DNA from: Rhodospirillales bacterium
GTDB lineage: Bacteria > Pseudomonadota > Alphaproteobacteria > Reyranellales > Reyranellaceae
Reading direction: 5' to 3'
Length of the DNA stretch: 50,146 nucleotides
NCBI GenBank assembly: GCA_016185145.1
Contig: JACPOB010000188.1
Coordinates: 1 to 50,146 of the forward strand
The notes beneath the pieces were generated by a model. The model ran no database searches, was not told the origin of the DNA, and was given only the letters and a program-made list of their open reading frames with translations. Positions 40,607 through 49,599 of the stretch are shown piece after piece. How positions within the stretch are numbered: the stretch's first letter is position 1; every line of letters begins with the position of its first letter. The translations under genes and the position numbers were made by a program.

Positions 40607-41515
40607 ATGGCGGTCACGACCCCGATCGACAGCCCGGCCGCGGCCGCGAACACCACGCCTCTGGCGCGGCGACGAGGCACCTTTGGCGCCGACAAACTCT
40701 GGGCGCTGGCCTTCGTCACCCCCTACGTCGCGGTATTCGTGGCCTTCGTGATCTACCCGATCGGCTATGGGTTGTGGCTGGGCAGCGATCCGGCCAGCTA
40801 TCGAGCCCTGTTCGACGATCCGGTCTATCCCCGCACAGTGGTCAACACGCTGCTCTATCTGCTGTTCGGCGTGAACCTGAAATTGCTGCTGGCGCTGCTG
40901 CTGTCAGGCTTCTTCATGCGCAAGGGCTGGTGGACGAAGATCCTGCTGCTGATCTTCATGCTGCCCTGGGCGGTGCCGGCGCTGCCGAGCTACCTGTCCA
41001 TCAACTGGATGCTGAACGGGCAATGGGGGCTGATCAACAATATCATCTGGCACGTGGCGCAGGTCGATGGGCCGCCTTGGCTCGACAGCCACTACCTCGC
41101 GTTGGGTTCGGTCATCTATGGCCATATCTGGAAATGGTTGCCCTTCTGGACCCTGATCTTCCTCGCCGGGCGCATGGCCATCTCGCTCGAGCTGTATGAG
41201 GCCGCGGATGTCGATGGCGCGAGCCTGATCCAGAAGTTCACGCACGTGACCCTGCCGCTGATGGCCGGGATGTACCTGGTCTGCACCATGCTCTCCACCA
41301 TCTGGGCGCTGGGCGATTTCAACGCCGTGCGCTTCATCTCCGGCGGCGGCCCGGCGCTGTCGACGCATGTGCTCGCGACGCTGGGCATCCGCAACGCCTT
41401 CGAACTGGGCGATCCCAGCCTGGGCATGGCGACGGTGCTGACGGCGCTGCCCCTGCTGATCCCGCTGGTGATCCTGCTGATGCGCCAGCTGCGGCGCAGC
41501 GAGGTGACGATATGA
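40607..41515 (+). CDS. Sugar-type (CUT1) ABC transporter permease, first subunit
   Basis: A 302-residue MalF/UgpA-like permease. After a 30-residue polar N-terminus come six helices. The coupling (EAA) loop is YEAADVDGASLIQKFTHVTLPLM, and the block STIWALGDFNAVRFISGGGP follows near residue 230, as is usual. AAGGAG lies seven bases before ATG 40607; the earlier in-frame sequence lacks any homology. It overlaps the second permease gene by four bases (ATGA). No ATPase gene is present in this operon, so a shared MsmK-like ATPase encoded elsewhere is likely. Confidence 0.92.
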   Translation: MAVTTPIDSPAAAANTTPLARRRGTFGADKLWALAFVTPYVAVFVAFVIYPIGYGLWLGSDPASYRALFDDPVYPRTVVNTLLYLLFGVNLKLLLALLLSGFFMRKGWWTKILLLIFMLPWAVPALPSYLSINWMLNGQWGLINNIIWHVAQVDGPPWLDSHYLALGSVIYGHIWKWLPFWTLIFLAGRMAISLELYEAADVDGASLIQKFTHVTLPLMAGMYLVCTMLSTIWALGDFNAVRFISGGGPALSTHVLATLGIRNAFELGDPSLGMATVLTALPLLIPLVILLMRQLRRSEVTI

Positions 41516-42363
41516 CCGCGCACCGCCGGGCCCGTGCGATCGGCAGCATCGGCGTGTGGCTGCTGTCGGCAGTGCTGCTGATCTGGACGCTGCTGCCGAT
41601 CTACAACATCATCCGCGTGTCGATGCAGGAAAAGGAAGAAGTGCTCAGCACCTCCGTCTTCCCGGTCGCGCCCAGCCCGCATGCGTTCGAGGTCGTGTTC
41701 CGCCAAACCTTCTGGCTGCTGGAGACTTTCTGGAACCAGATGGGCAACAGTTTTTTCATCGGTATCGCTGTCGCGTTCCTGACCCTGGCGATCGGCACCC
41801 TGGCCAGCTTCACCATCAGCCGGATGCGCATCCGCAATGGCTGGATGCTGACCAACGCGGCGCTGCTGACCTATGTGATCCCGATGTCGTTCCTGGCCAT
41901 CCCGTTCTACGGCATCATGGGCAAGTATGGCCTGACCAACAATCCGCTCGCGGTGATCGCGGTCGAAGTGACCTTCGCCACGCCCTATGCGATTTTCATT
42001 TTCCAGCAATACAGCGCCTCGATCCCGTTCGAACTGGACGAGGCGGCGCGGATCGACGGTGCCTCGCCGCCGCAAATCTTCTTCCGCATCTATCTGCCTC
42101 TGATGGCCCCTGCCCTGGTGGCGATCGGCACCTATGCGCTGCTGCTGTCATGGAACGAATATCTGTACGCGTTCCTGCTGCTGTCGGGCGGCAAGGTCGT
42201 CACCGTGCCGGTGACGCTCGGCAAGTTCCTGGTGGGGGACGAGGCACCCTGGAACTACCTGATGGCGGCGGCGATCATCTACGCCATTCCGCCATTGCTC
42301 ATCTACTACGGTGTCCGCCGCAAGATGCACGGCGGTCTGACCATGGGAGGCGTGAAAGGCTGA
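41512..42363 (+). CDS. Sugar-type (CUT1) ABC transporter permease, second subunit
   Basis: A 283-residue MalG-like permease with six helices. The coupling loop reads LDEAARIDGASPPQIFFRIYLPLMAPAL, followed by SWNEYLYAFLLLSG, matching the family's WNE motif. It ends in RKMHGGLTMGGVKG, the usual MalG-type tail with a conserved GG(L/M)TxGAVKG end. It is translationally coupled to the first permease gene and followed 37 bases later by the binding-protein gene. Confidence 0.93.
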   Translation: MTAHRRARAIGSIGVWLLSAVLLIWTLLPIYNIIRVSMQEKEEVLSTSVFPVAPSPHAFEVVFRQTFWLLETFWNQMGNSFFIGIAVAFLTLAIGTLASFTISRMRIRNGWMLTNAALLTYVIPMSFLAIPFYGIMGKYGLTNNPLAVIAVEVTFATPYAIFIFQQYSASIPFELDEAARIDGASPPQIFFRIYLPLMAPALVAIGTYALLLSWNEYLYAFLLLSGGKVVTVPVTLGKFLVGDEAPWNYLMAAAIIYAIPPLLIYYGVRRKMHGGLTMGGVKG

Positions 42364-42400
42364 ACGCGGCGCCCATTCGGCGTCTTGGGAGGAAAACAAC

Positions 42401-43774
42401 ATGAAGCGCATGACACGGCGGCAGACATTGGTTGGTGCGGCGGGTATCGCGGTCGCGGCGGGAACCGGCCTGAGGCCGCGCCGCGCCGCGGCCGCCGGCG
42501 AACTCACGGTCTGGTGGACCCAGGGCTTCTACAAGGCCGAGAACGATGCCGTGATCGCCTGGATGGCGGACTGGGAGAAGCGCAACAGCACCAAGGTCAA
42601 TCTGACCATCATGAACGGGCCGGATGTGATCACCAAGCTGATCGCCGCCATGCAGGTGGGCGATGTGCCGGATGTGGTACACACCGTCACCGGCGACCGC
42701 TTCCTGGTCCCGCGCGCGGCATGGAACGACCAGCTGGAGGATGTTTCCGATGTCGTGGACTCGCAGAAGGCGGAGTTCACGGAAACCGCGCTGATCAGTG
42801 CGCGCCTCTACAACGCCAAGCAGAAGAAGTCTTCGTATTACGGCGTACCGACGAAAGCCTCCTCGCTGCTGAATTCGCACTGGCTCCCGTTGCTGCAGGA
42901 GGCCGGCTTTGCCGCGACCGATGTGCCGGGCACGCAGGACAAGTTCTACGACTTTTTCCAGACCGTGCAGGAGAAGCTGCGCTCCAAGGGCAAGCGAATT
43001 TTCGGCCTCGGCTATTCGATGGCGGCCAAGGAGGCCGATGCCGGCAACCTGTTCCACCAGTTCCTGGTCAGCTATGGCGGCGTCGGCATCGTCACGCCCG
43101 ACGGCAAGCTGAATATCGACGACCCCGCCGTGCGCAAGGCAGCAATCACGACGCTCGAGCGGCTGACGACGCCGTTCAAGAAAGGCTTTGTGCCCCCGGG
43201 TGCGATCAACTGGGGCGACGTCGACAACAACAACGCCTTCTTCGCCAGGCAGATCGTGATGACGCCCAACGCCACCATCTCCATTGCCGCGGCGCAGATG
43301 GACAAGCCCGATCTTTACAACAAGGAGATCATTACCAGCGGCGTTCCCCTGGGCAATGACGGCAAGCCGGTGGCGAGCGTGCTCGCGATTGCCCCCACCA
43401 TCGTCCCGAAAGGCTCGAAGAACGTCGACGGCGCCAAGGCGTTGCTGCGCGATTTCATCCAGCCGGCGAACCTGAACGCCTATCTGAAGGAAACCCGCGC
43501 GCGCTATCTGCCGGTGATGGCTTCCGTCGTGAAGAACGATCCGTACTGGACCGACCCGAAGGACCCGCACCGCCCGGTTGCGGTGGACATGGGGCTGATC
43601 AAGCCGACGGTGCCGTGGTGGATGTCCTACAATCCCGCTTATTCGGCCGTGCTGTCCGAGCAGATCTGGCCGCAGGCGGCAGCCAATATCACCCAACGCA
43701 ACATGACCGCGGAACAGGCGACCGACGAAGCAGCCAAGCGGATCAAGCAGCTGTTCGAGCAGTATCAGAAATGA
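42401..43774 (+). CDS. Sugar-type (CUT1) ABC transporter binding protein
   Basis: A 457-residue family-1 extracellular binding protein. It has a twin-arginine signal (KRMTRRQTLVGAAGIAVAAGTG, cleavage near AAAAG), then ELTVWWTQGFYKAENDAVIAWMADWEKRNSTKVN, a GxP-rich hinge region, and a C-terminal domain with LSEQIWPQAAANITQRNMTAEQATDEAAKRI. GGGAGGA lies upstream of ATG 42401. It is the ligand receptor for the two permeases before it; a carbohydrate or polyol is likely. One base after its TGA stop begins the CTAG that bounds a repeat insertion. Confidence 0.92.
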   Translation: MKRMTRRQTLVGAAGIAVAAGTGLRPRRAAAAGELTVWWTQGFYKAENDAVIAWMADWEKRNSTKVNLTIMNGPDVITKLIAAMQVGDVPDVVHTVTGDRFLVPRAAWNDQLEDVSDVVDSQKAEFTETALISARLYNAKQKKSSYYGVPTKASSLLNSHWLPLLQEAGFAATDVPGTQDKFYDFFQTVQEKLRSKGKRIFGLGYSMAAKEADAGNLFHQFLVSYGGVGIVTPDGKLNIDDPAVRKAAITTLERLTTPFKKGFVPPGAINWGDVDNNNAFFARQIVMTPNATISIAAAQMDKPDLYNKEIITSGVPLGNDGKPVASVLAIAPTIVPKGSKNVDGAKALLRDFIQPANLNAYLKETRARYLPVMASVVKNDPYWTDPKDPHRPVAVDMGLIKPTVPWWMSYNPAYSAVLSEQIWPQAAANITQRNMTAEQATDEAAKRIKQLFEQYQK

Positions 43775-43944
43775 CTAGTACCGCCTTCATCGAAGGCGGA
43801 TCCACAGACGACCTCATCCTGAGGAGCCGCGCGTTGCGCGGCGTCTCGAAGGATGGGCAACAACGCGGTGTATCCCACCCTTCGAGACGGCCCTGCGGGC
43901 CTCCTCAGGGTGAGGTTGGGCTGTATCAGCAATCAGAGTACTAG
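43775..43944. repeat. Family 1 palindromic repeat, copy 4, with insertion-like ends (MITE-like)
   Basis: The core palindrome (43812-43915) is embedded in a unit bounded by CTAGTAC (43775-43781) and its exact complement GTACTAG (43938-43944). Read as an insertion into a CTAG site, the unit 43778-43941 (164 bases) has GTAC ends and is flanked by a duplicated TA. The right-hand CTAG contains the TAG stop of the minus-strand gene at 43941. The left flank is homologous to that of the copy at 36.2 kb. It lies between convergent genes and may terminate both. Confidence 0.75.
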
Positions 43945-45539
43945 CCCACCGTCACCGGCGAGAAGTCGACATACCAACTCTTGGGATGGACGTAGCCCTT
44001 GACCTTGCTGGAGATGGCGTTGGGCCACACGTCGTGGACCACCCAGACGAACACCGCGTCGTCAACCATCTTGGTGTTGATCTTCGCCAGCACCTTGTCG
44101 AGTTCCTTCGGGTCTGACGTGCTGCGCGCTTCCTTGGCGAGCCTGTCGAACTCCGGATCGCTGATGTAGCCCCAGTTCGAGCCCTTGGGCGGCACCTGCT
44201 GGCTGTCGACGAAACGCATGAAGGCGTTGTGCGGGTCCATCGTGTTCCAGCTCACGTTGATGGCGCCGAACTGCTGGCCTTCCGGCGACTTGGCGCCCTG
44301 GCGCATGGTGTTCAGGAGCGCATTCCAGTCCATCACCTGGAACTCGACGTCGATGCCGACCTCGGCCCATTGCTGCTGGATCGCCTCGTTCATGATCAGG
44401 GGATACATCTGCCCCGAGCCGGAGGTCGATATGGCGATCTTCGTCTTGAGTTTCTTCGACGGCCCGTAGCCCGCTTCGGCTAAAAGCTTCCTGGCCTCGG
44501 CCGGATCGTACTTGATCTTGAAGGAAGGCGAGCCGAACCAGGGATGATCGGGCGGCACGCAGCCGACGGCCGGGACGGCGAGCCCGTTCAGCACCTTGAC
44601 GATGGCGTCTCGGTCGATCGCGAGGTTCATCGCCTTGCGCACGCGGATGTCCGCCGTCGGCGCGCCGGGCAGCATGCTGAGCGTGTAGGGCCACATGTGC
44701 GGAATGGCGTTGGTCTCGATCTTGCAGCCTGCGGACTTGAGCTTGTCGAGCGAATCGGGAGCTGGCGCCTCGATCCAGTCGACGCGTCCTGACAGCAGGG
44801 CGGCCGAGCGCGTCGAGACGTCGGGGATCGGCAGCAGCACTATGCGCTCGCTCCTGGGGATGCGATCCTTGTTCCAGTAGTCGGTGTTGCGCTCGAGCTC
44901 GGCGCGCTCGCGCGGCGACCAGGCCTTCATCTTCCACGGGCCGGTGCCCGATGGTTGCTTCCGGTAAGCCTGCCAGTCGCGGCCGACCTTCTCGAAATTG
45001 TCGGCGCTGGCGATCATGAAGCGGTTGAGCAGGGACGGCATGAGGGTGTCGACGCCGTTGGTCTGCAGCTCGACCTTGAAGTCGTCGATCTTGCGATAGC
45101 CGACGAGCGGCCACACCGCGGCGATCAGCACGCTGCGGCCCAGGCGATCGAAGACCGGCGATTTGTCGTTCAAGGTGCGATCGAGGCTGAAGATGACGTC
45201 GTCGGCGGTGAACGGCGCGCCGTGATGGAACCTCACGCCCTGGCGCAGCTCGAAGATCCATTTCGTCGGATCAGCGGGGGCCTGGTACCACTTGGTGGCA
45301 AGGCCCGGCACCAGCTTGGCGGGCTCCGTTGCCGACGACAGGTCCCAGGCGACCAGCGGATCGTAGAGCGTGTAGCCCATGAAGCGGATGCCTTCGGTAC
45401 CCTGGTCGGGCGCGCCGTCGGTGACGGGAATGTCGGCCAGCGTCATGGCGATGCGCAGGGTGGAAGGCTGCTGCGCCTCGGCAGCGCGAACGAAGGGCAG
45501 GGCGGCGCTGGCGAGCAGGGCGGCGCGACGCTTGAGCAT
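43941..45539 (-). CDS. ABC transporter substrate-binding protein, family 5, solitary
   Basis: A 532-residue SBP_bac_5 protein with a signal peptide (LKRRAALLASAALPFVRAAEAQ). It has the family's GVRFHHGAPFTADDVIFSLDRTLND and GTGPWKMKAWSPRERAELERN blocks, RVRKAMNLAIDRDAIVKVLNGLAVPA and YDPAEARKLLAEAGYG. GGAGG lies before ATG 45539; the 400-codon open frame upstream is a shadow of the divergent amidase gene. It is distant from the three paralogues at 7.3-12.1 kb. No permease or ATPase genes lie beside it. It is divergent from the amidase pair, suggesting that its ligand could be an amide or peptide. Confidence 0.92.
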   Translation of the reverse strand: MLKRRAALLASAALPFVRAAEAQQPSTLRIAMTLADIPVTDGAPDQGTEGIRFMGYTLYDPLVAWDLSSATEPAKLVPGLATKWYQAPADPTKWIFELRQGVRFHHGAPFTADDVIFSLDRTLNDKSPVFDRLGRSVLIAAVWPLVGYRKIDDFKVELQTNGVDTLMPSLLNRFMIASADNFEKVGRDWQAYRKQPSGTGPWKMKAWSPRERAELERNTDYWNKDRIPRSERIVLLPIPDVSTRSAALLSGRVDWIEAPAPDSLDKLKSAGCKIETNAIPHMWPYTLSMLPGAPTADIRVRKAMNLAIDRDAIVKVLNGLAVPAVGCVPPDHPWFGSPSFKIKYDPAEARKLLAEAGYGPSKKLKTKIAISTSGSGQMYPLIMNEAIQQQWAEVGIDVEFQVMDWNALLNTMRQGAKSPEGQQFGAINVSWNTMDPHNAFMRFVDSQQVPPKGSNWGYISDPEFDRLAKEARSTSDPKELDKVLAKINTKMVDDAVFVWVVHDVWPNAISSKVKGYVHPKSWYVDFSPVTVG

Positions 45540-45623
45540 GCGGAACCTCCAGAGTTCCGTCACACGAAGCAGGATCTGCGCCAGCGTGGACGAGGCACGC
45601 TTCTTGCTGTTCCATCGCCGACC

Positions 45624-46901
45624 ATGACCGCACCGAACACGCTGTCCGCCACCGAACTCGCGCAACGACTCGATGGCGGGACGGTGACCGCCGAGACGAT
45701 CGTGCGCGCCCATCTCGAGCGCATCGACCGGCGCGACGCCGATGTGCTCGCCTGGTCGCATCTCGCCCGCGACGCTGCACTCGAACGCGCCAAGGTGCTC
45801 GATCGCGGGCCACGCCAGGGCCTGCTGCACGGCATCCCGATGGGCGTGAAGGACATCATCGATTCCGGCGACCAGCCCACGACCTACGGCTCTCCGATCT
45901 ACAAGACGCACCAGCCGCTGGCCGACGCCGCCACCATCGCGCTGGCCAAGAACGAGGGAGCGATTTTGCTGGGCAAGACGGTCACCACCGAGTTCGCCAA
46001 TCGACACCCCGGCGTGACGAAGAACCCGTACAATCCGGCGCATACGCCCGGCGGCTCCTCGTCGGGCTCGGCGGCGGCCGTCGCCGACTTCCAGGTCGTG
46101 CTGGCAACCGGCACGCAGACCGGCGGCTCGGTGATCCGTCCGGGCGCGTTCTGCGGCATCGTCGCCTACAAGCCGAGCTACGGCCACTTCGCTCCGGCCG
46201 GCATGAAGGCGAACACCGAGTGGTTGGACACGATCGGCGCCTATGCGCGCACGATCGAGGACATCGCCCTGTTCCGCGCCGCGCTGATGGCGATGCCCTA
46301 CCGGCCGATCGCCAAGCTCGACACGCCGCCGCGCATCGCCGTGTGCTTCACCCATCACAAGGCGGAGCTGTCGGCCGAAGGCACCAAGGCGGTGAACGAT
46401 GCGGCGGCGCAGCTTGCGAAGGCAGGGGCCAAGGTCTCGGAGATCGAATTGCCCGCGCCGGTGAGGGACATGACCGCCGGCCAGCAGACGCTCAGCGCCT
46501 TCGACGGCCCGCGCGCCCATGCCGACGAGGCGCGGCGCTTCCCCGGGCTGCTGAGCGAGAGCCTGAAGAAGGACAAGCTCGCCGCTGGTGCTGCGATCGA
46601 CTACGCGACCTGGGTCGCCGCCCGCAAGCTCGGCGAGAAGGGACGCGCCGCCGTCGATGCGCTGTTCAGCGACTTCGACGTCATCCTGACCGCGCCGGCG
46701 CCTGGCGAGGCGCCGGTCGGCCTGCACAGCACCGGCAAGGCGACGTTCAACCTGCTCTGGACCTATCTCTGGATGCCCTGCGTCACGCTGCCATTCACCA
46801 AGGGACCGACGGGCTTGCCGGTCGGCATCCAGCTCGTCGGCCGTTGCCACGAGGACACGGCCCTGCTCGATATCGCCGGTTGGGTGAGGAGCGCGCTATG
46901 A
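45624..46901 (+). CDS. Amidase-signature family hydrolase 1
   Basis: A 425-residue amidase. The Ser-cisSer-Lys triad is complete: Lys76 in GVKDIID, the cis-Ser in GGSSSGSAAAVA (about 143-154) and the nucleophile Ser169 in GTQTGGSVIRP. Relatives include AtzE/GatA-like amidases; the KTVTTEFANRHPG segment marks this subgroup. There is no signal peptide, so it acts in the cytoplasm. ATG 45624 lies 84 bases from the divergent binding-protein start. The stop overlaps the start of a second, related amidase as ATGA. The substrate is unknown. It is not part of a GatCAB set because gatB and gatC are absent. Confidence 0.92.
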   Translation: MTAPNTLSATELAQRLDGGTVTAETIVRAHLERIDRRDADVLAWSHLARDAALERAKVLDRGPRQGLLHGIPMGVKDIIDSGDQPTTYGSPIYKTHQPLADAATIALAKNEGAILLGKTVTTEFANRHPGVTKNPYNPAHTPGGSSSGSAAAVADFQVVLATGTQTGGSVIRPGAFCGIVAYKPSYGHFAPAGMKANTEWLDTIGAYARTIEDIALFRAALMAMPYRPIAKLDTPPRIAVCFTHHKAELSAEGTKAVNDAAAQLAKAGAKVSEIELPAPVRDMTAGQQTLSAFDGPRAHADEARRFPGLLSESLKKDKLAAGAAIDYATWVAARKLGEKGRAAVDALFSDFDVILTAPAPGEAPVGLHSTGKATFNLLWTYLWMPCVTLPFTKGPTGLPVGIQLVGRCHEDTALLDIAGWVRSAL

Positions 46902-48163
46902 AGCCGCTCAGCGCCACCGAAGCCGTCGCCCGCATCGAGGACGGCACGCTCACTGCCGAAAAGCTGGTGCGCGATTGTCTCGACCGCATTGCCGAGCGCG
47001 AGCCTGCAGTGAAGGCGTGGGCCTTCCTCAATCCCGACCTCGCCATCGCCCAGGCGCGGGCTGCCGATGTCATACGCGGCGGCATCCTGCGTGGTGTGCC
47101 GACCGGCGTAAAAGACATCATCGATACCCACGACATGCCGACCGGTCACAACTCGCCGATCTTCCAGGGCAAGATCCCCTTCGGCGACGCCGCCTGCGTG
47201 GCGCTCTGCCGGACGGCCAACGCCGTCATCATGGGCAAGACGGTGACGACCGAGTTCGCCAACCGTCATCCCGGGCCGACCACCAACCCGCACAATCCCG
47301 GGCACACGCCGGGCGGTTCGTCGTCCGGCTCGGCGGCCGCCGTCGCCGACGGCCACGTGCCGCTCGCGTTCGGCACGCAGACCGGCGGCTCGGTGATCCG
47401 TCCGGCGGCCTATTGCGGCGTCATCGGCTACAAGCCGACCTTCAATGACTTCTCCCGCGTCGGCATCAAGATGCAATGCCATTCGCTCGACACGCTGGGA
47501 CTGATGGCGCGCACGCTGGACGACATCGCCCTGTTCCGCGGCGCCGTGCTCAAGCTGCCGCCGGTCGCGATAGATCGTGGCGTGCCGCGACCGCGCATCG
47601 GCTTCTGCCGCACGCCGATCTGGGACGAGGCCTCCGCCGACACGAAGAAGCTGCTCGAAGCGACGGTTGCCAGGCTTGCCGACAAGGGCGCCACGGTGGT
47701 GAACATCGCCTTCGCGCCCGCCTTCAACGACATCCTCGACGATCACGGCGCGATCTCGGGCTGGGAGAGCGCGCGCAACTACGCCGACGAGCGGCTGCGC
47801 AATCCCGACAAGGTGAGCGGCGAGCTGATGGCCGGCCTGCGGCGCAGCCTGGAAGTCACGCTGGAGCGCTATGTCGCCGCGCAACGCAAGTCGGTCGCGT
47901 TCAAGGCGCACGTCGATTCCCTGTTCGACAAGGTCGACGTGCTCGTCTGTCCCAGCGCGCCGGGCGAGGCGCCGGCCGGCATCGAGTTCACTGGCGACCC
48001 GCGCTTCAACTCGATCTGGACGCTTGCCGGCACGCCCTGTGTTACCTTGCCCGCCGGCACCGGGACCAACGGCCTGCCGCTCGGCATCCAGCTCGTCGGG
48101 CTGCGTCATGAAGACGACCGGCTGCTGTCCACGGCCGCTTGGGTGGCGGCGCACTTGAATTGA
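46898..48163 (+). CDS. Amidase-signature family hydrolase 2
   Basis: A 421-residue amidase closely related to its upstream neighbour. It has Lys72 in GVKDIID, GGSSSGSAAAVA at about 139-150 and nucleophile Ser165 in GTQTGGSVIRP. The shared MGKTVTTEFANRHPGPTTNPHNPGHTPGG region shows a tandem duplication. The N-terminal 60 and the 220-400 regions diverge more, so substrate preference may differ. Translation is coupled to amidase 1 (ATGA). A palindromic repeat begins four bases after the stop. Confidence 0.92.
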   Translation: MKPLSATEAVARIEDGTLTAEKLVRDCLDRIAEREPAVKAWAFLNPDLAIAQARAADVIRGGILRGVPTGVKDIIDTHDMPTGHNSPIFQGKIPFGDAACVALCRTANAVIMGKTVTTEFANRHPGPTTNPHNPGHTPGGSSSGSAAAVADGHVPLAFGTQTGGSVIRPAAYCGVIGYKPTFNDFSRVGIKMQCHSLDTLGLMARTLDDIALFRGAVLKLPPVAIDRGVPRPRIGFCRTPIWDEASADTKKLLEATVARLADKGATVVNIAFAPAFNDILDDHGAISGWESARNYADERLRNPDKVSGELMAGLRRSLEVTLERYVAAQRKSVAFKAHVDSLFDKVDVLVCPSAPGEAPAGIEFTGDPRFNSIWTLAGTPCVTLPAGTGTNGLPLGIQLVGLRHEDDRLLSTAAWVAAHLN

Positions 48164-48167
48164 AATG

Positions 48168-48302
48168 CCTCACCTTGAGGAGCGACCCGATTACGCGCAA
48201 TCACATGCGCGCTTGTCGCGTCTCGAAAGGTGGGCCTCAGGCATGGTGTATGCTGCCCATGCTTCGAGACGCATCGCTCACGCGATGCTCCTCAGCATGA
48301 GG
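48168..48302. repeat. Long palindromic intergenic repeat, family 1, copy 5
   Basis: The outer arms are CCTCACCTTGAGGAGC (48168-48183) and GCTCCTCAGCATGAGG (48287-48302), with mismatches. The inner arms are GTCTCGAAAGGTGGG and CCCATGCTTCGAGAC. It fills most of the gap between the second amidase and the M20 hydrolase gene and ends 10 bases before that gene's start, so the ribosome site of the hydrolase lies at or inside its edge. Confidence 0.88.
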
Positions 48303-48312
48303 TGTCAGTGAC

Positions 48313-49539
48313 ATGCCTAAGATCAATGGTGAACGTCTTCTCGCCGACCTGCGCCGCATCGCCGACTTCGGCCGTTACCAGACCGGCGTGCATCGCCCAC
48401 ACCTGTCGCCTCAGGACGTCGAAAGCCGCCACTGGCTCGCCAACCGCATGAAGGAGGCGGGACTGGAGCCGGTGATCGACGGCGTGGGCAACGTGATCGG
48501 CCGCAGCCCCAAGACCGGGCCGCGCCTGCTGATGGGCTCTCACACCGATACCCAGCCGCGCGGCGGCTGGCTCGATGGCGTGATGGGCGTGATCTACGGC
48601 CTCGAGGTGGCGCGCGCGCTCGCCGAGGATCCCGACACCGCCCATCTCGCCGTCGACGTCGCCTCGTGGGCCGACGAGGAGGGCCACTGGGGCGGCATGA
48701 TCGGCTCCAAGAGCTTCATCGGCCGCATCACCGAGGCCGACATCGACAATGCGCGCCATCGCGACGACGGCAGCAAGATGCGCGATGCGCTGAAGGCAGC
48801 GGGCCTCGACAAGGCGCCGCGCATCGAGCTGGAGGACGGACGCTACCGCTGCTACCTCGAGGCGCACATCGAGCAGGGCGGTGTGCTGGAGCACACCGGC
48901 AAGCGCATCGGCGTGGTGACGGCGATCGTCGGCATCTACCAGTATCGCCTGACCTTCAGCGGCATCCAGAATCACGCCGGCACGACGCCGATGCCGATCC
49001 GCAAGGACGCAGGTGTGGCCATGATGCGGCTCTACGACGAGGTGATGGAGCGCTTTCCCGCGCTCGCCGGCCCGCGCAGCGTCTGGACCGTGGGCAGGAT
49101 GTCGGTCGAGCCGGGCGCGCCCGCCATCATCCCCGGCAAGGCCGAGATGATCCTGCAGTTCCGCGACGCCGACCCGGCGGTGCTGCAACGCCTGGAAGCC
49201 TGCCTCGGCGAGATCGTCGAAGCGCACATCAAGCGCGGCCCCTGTGCCATCGAGTGTGTCAACCTCGGCCGCACCATGCCGGCGCCCATGGAAGAGCGGC
49301 TGCAGGAAGCACTCGACGACGCGGCGGAGAAACATGCCGCCGGCCAGCATATGCGCATGCCGTCGGGCGCGGGGCACGACGCACAGATCCTGGCCCAGCG
49401 TCTGCCTGCGGCCATGATGTTCGTGCCGTCGATCGGCGGCATCTCGCATCATTTCACCGAGAACACCGCGGACGCCGACATCGTCCTGGGTTGCCAGGTG
49501 TTTGCGGATGCGGCGGCGAAGATTCTGAAGGGGAACTAG
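48313..49539 (+). CDS. M20-family hydrolase, N-carbamoyl-L-amino-acid hydrolase/allantoate amidohydrolase type
   Basis: A 408-residue cytoplasmic enzyme of the hydantoinase/carbamoylase group. The dinuclear metal ligands are all visible: His77 (GSHTDT), Asp88 (GWLDGVMG), Glu122/Glu123 (WADEEG), His185 (YLEAHIEQG) and a C-terminal His in GISHHFTENT. The dimerisation insert carries the substrate-binding NHAGTTPM motif. By family knowledge it removes a carbamoyl or ureido group, releasing ammonia and CO2. With the two amidases upstream it suggests a pathway for nitrogen from amides, ureides or carbamoyl amino acids. No strong ribosome site is seen, perhaps because the repeat abuts the start. Confidence 0.92.
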   Translation: MPKINGERLLADLRRIADFGRYQTGVHRPHLSPQDVESRHWLANRMKEAGLEPVIDGVGNVIGRSPKTGPRLLMGSHTDTQPRGGWLDGVMGVIYGLEVARALAEDPDTAHLAVDVASWADEEGHWGGMIGSKSFIGRITEADIDNARHRDDGSKMRDALKAAGLDKAPRIELEDGRYRCYLEAHIEQGGVLEHTGKRIGVVTAIVGIYQYRLTFSGIQNHAGTTPMPIRKDAGVAMMRLYDEVMERFPALAGPRSVWTVGRMSVEPGAPAIIPGKAEMILQFRDADPAVLQRLEACLGEIVEAHIKRGPCAIECVNLGRTMPAPMEERLQEALDDAAEKHAAGQHMRMPSGAGHDAQILAQRLPAAMMFVPSIGGISHHFTENTADADIVLGCQVFADAAAKILKGN

Positions 49540-49557
49540 CTGACACAACGGTGTCAG
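49540..49557. terminator. Short perfect hairpin after the hydrolase gene
   Basis: CTGACAC (49540-49546), four-base loop AACG, GTGTCAG (49551-49557), starting directly after the TAG stop. There is no T-run. It may weaken transcription into the cupin-like gene, or protect the 3' end of the mRNA. Confidence 0.5.
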
Positions 49558-49599
49558 TAGTCGGGCGTTAACGTCGATGTCTCACCTCAGGAGGACATC

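Noticed and set aside
45540..46850. N-terminal extension of the solitary binding protein to 969 codons
   Set aside because: The added part is antisense to the amidase gene; a signal peptide and GGAGG ribosome site mark ATG 45539 as the start.
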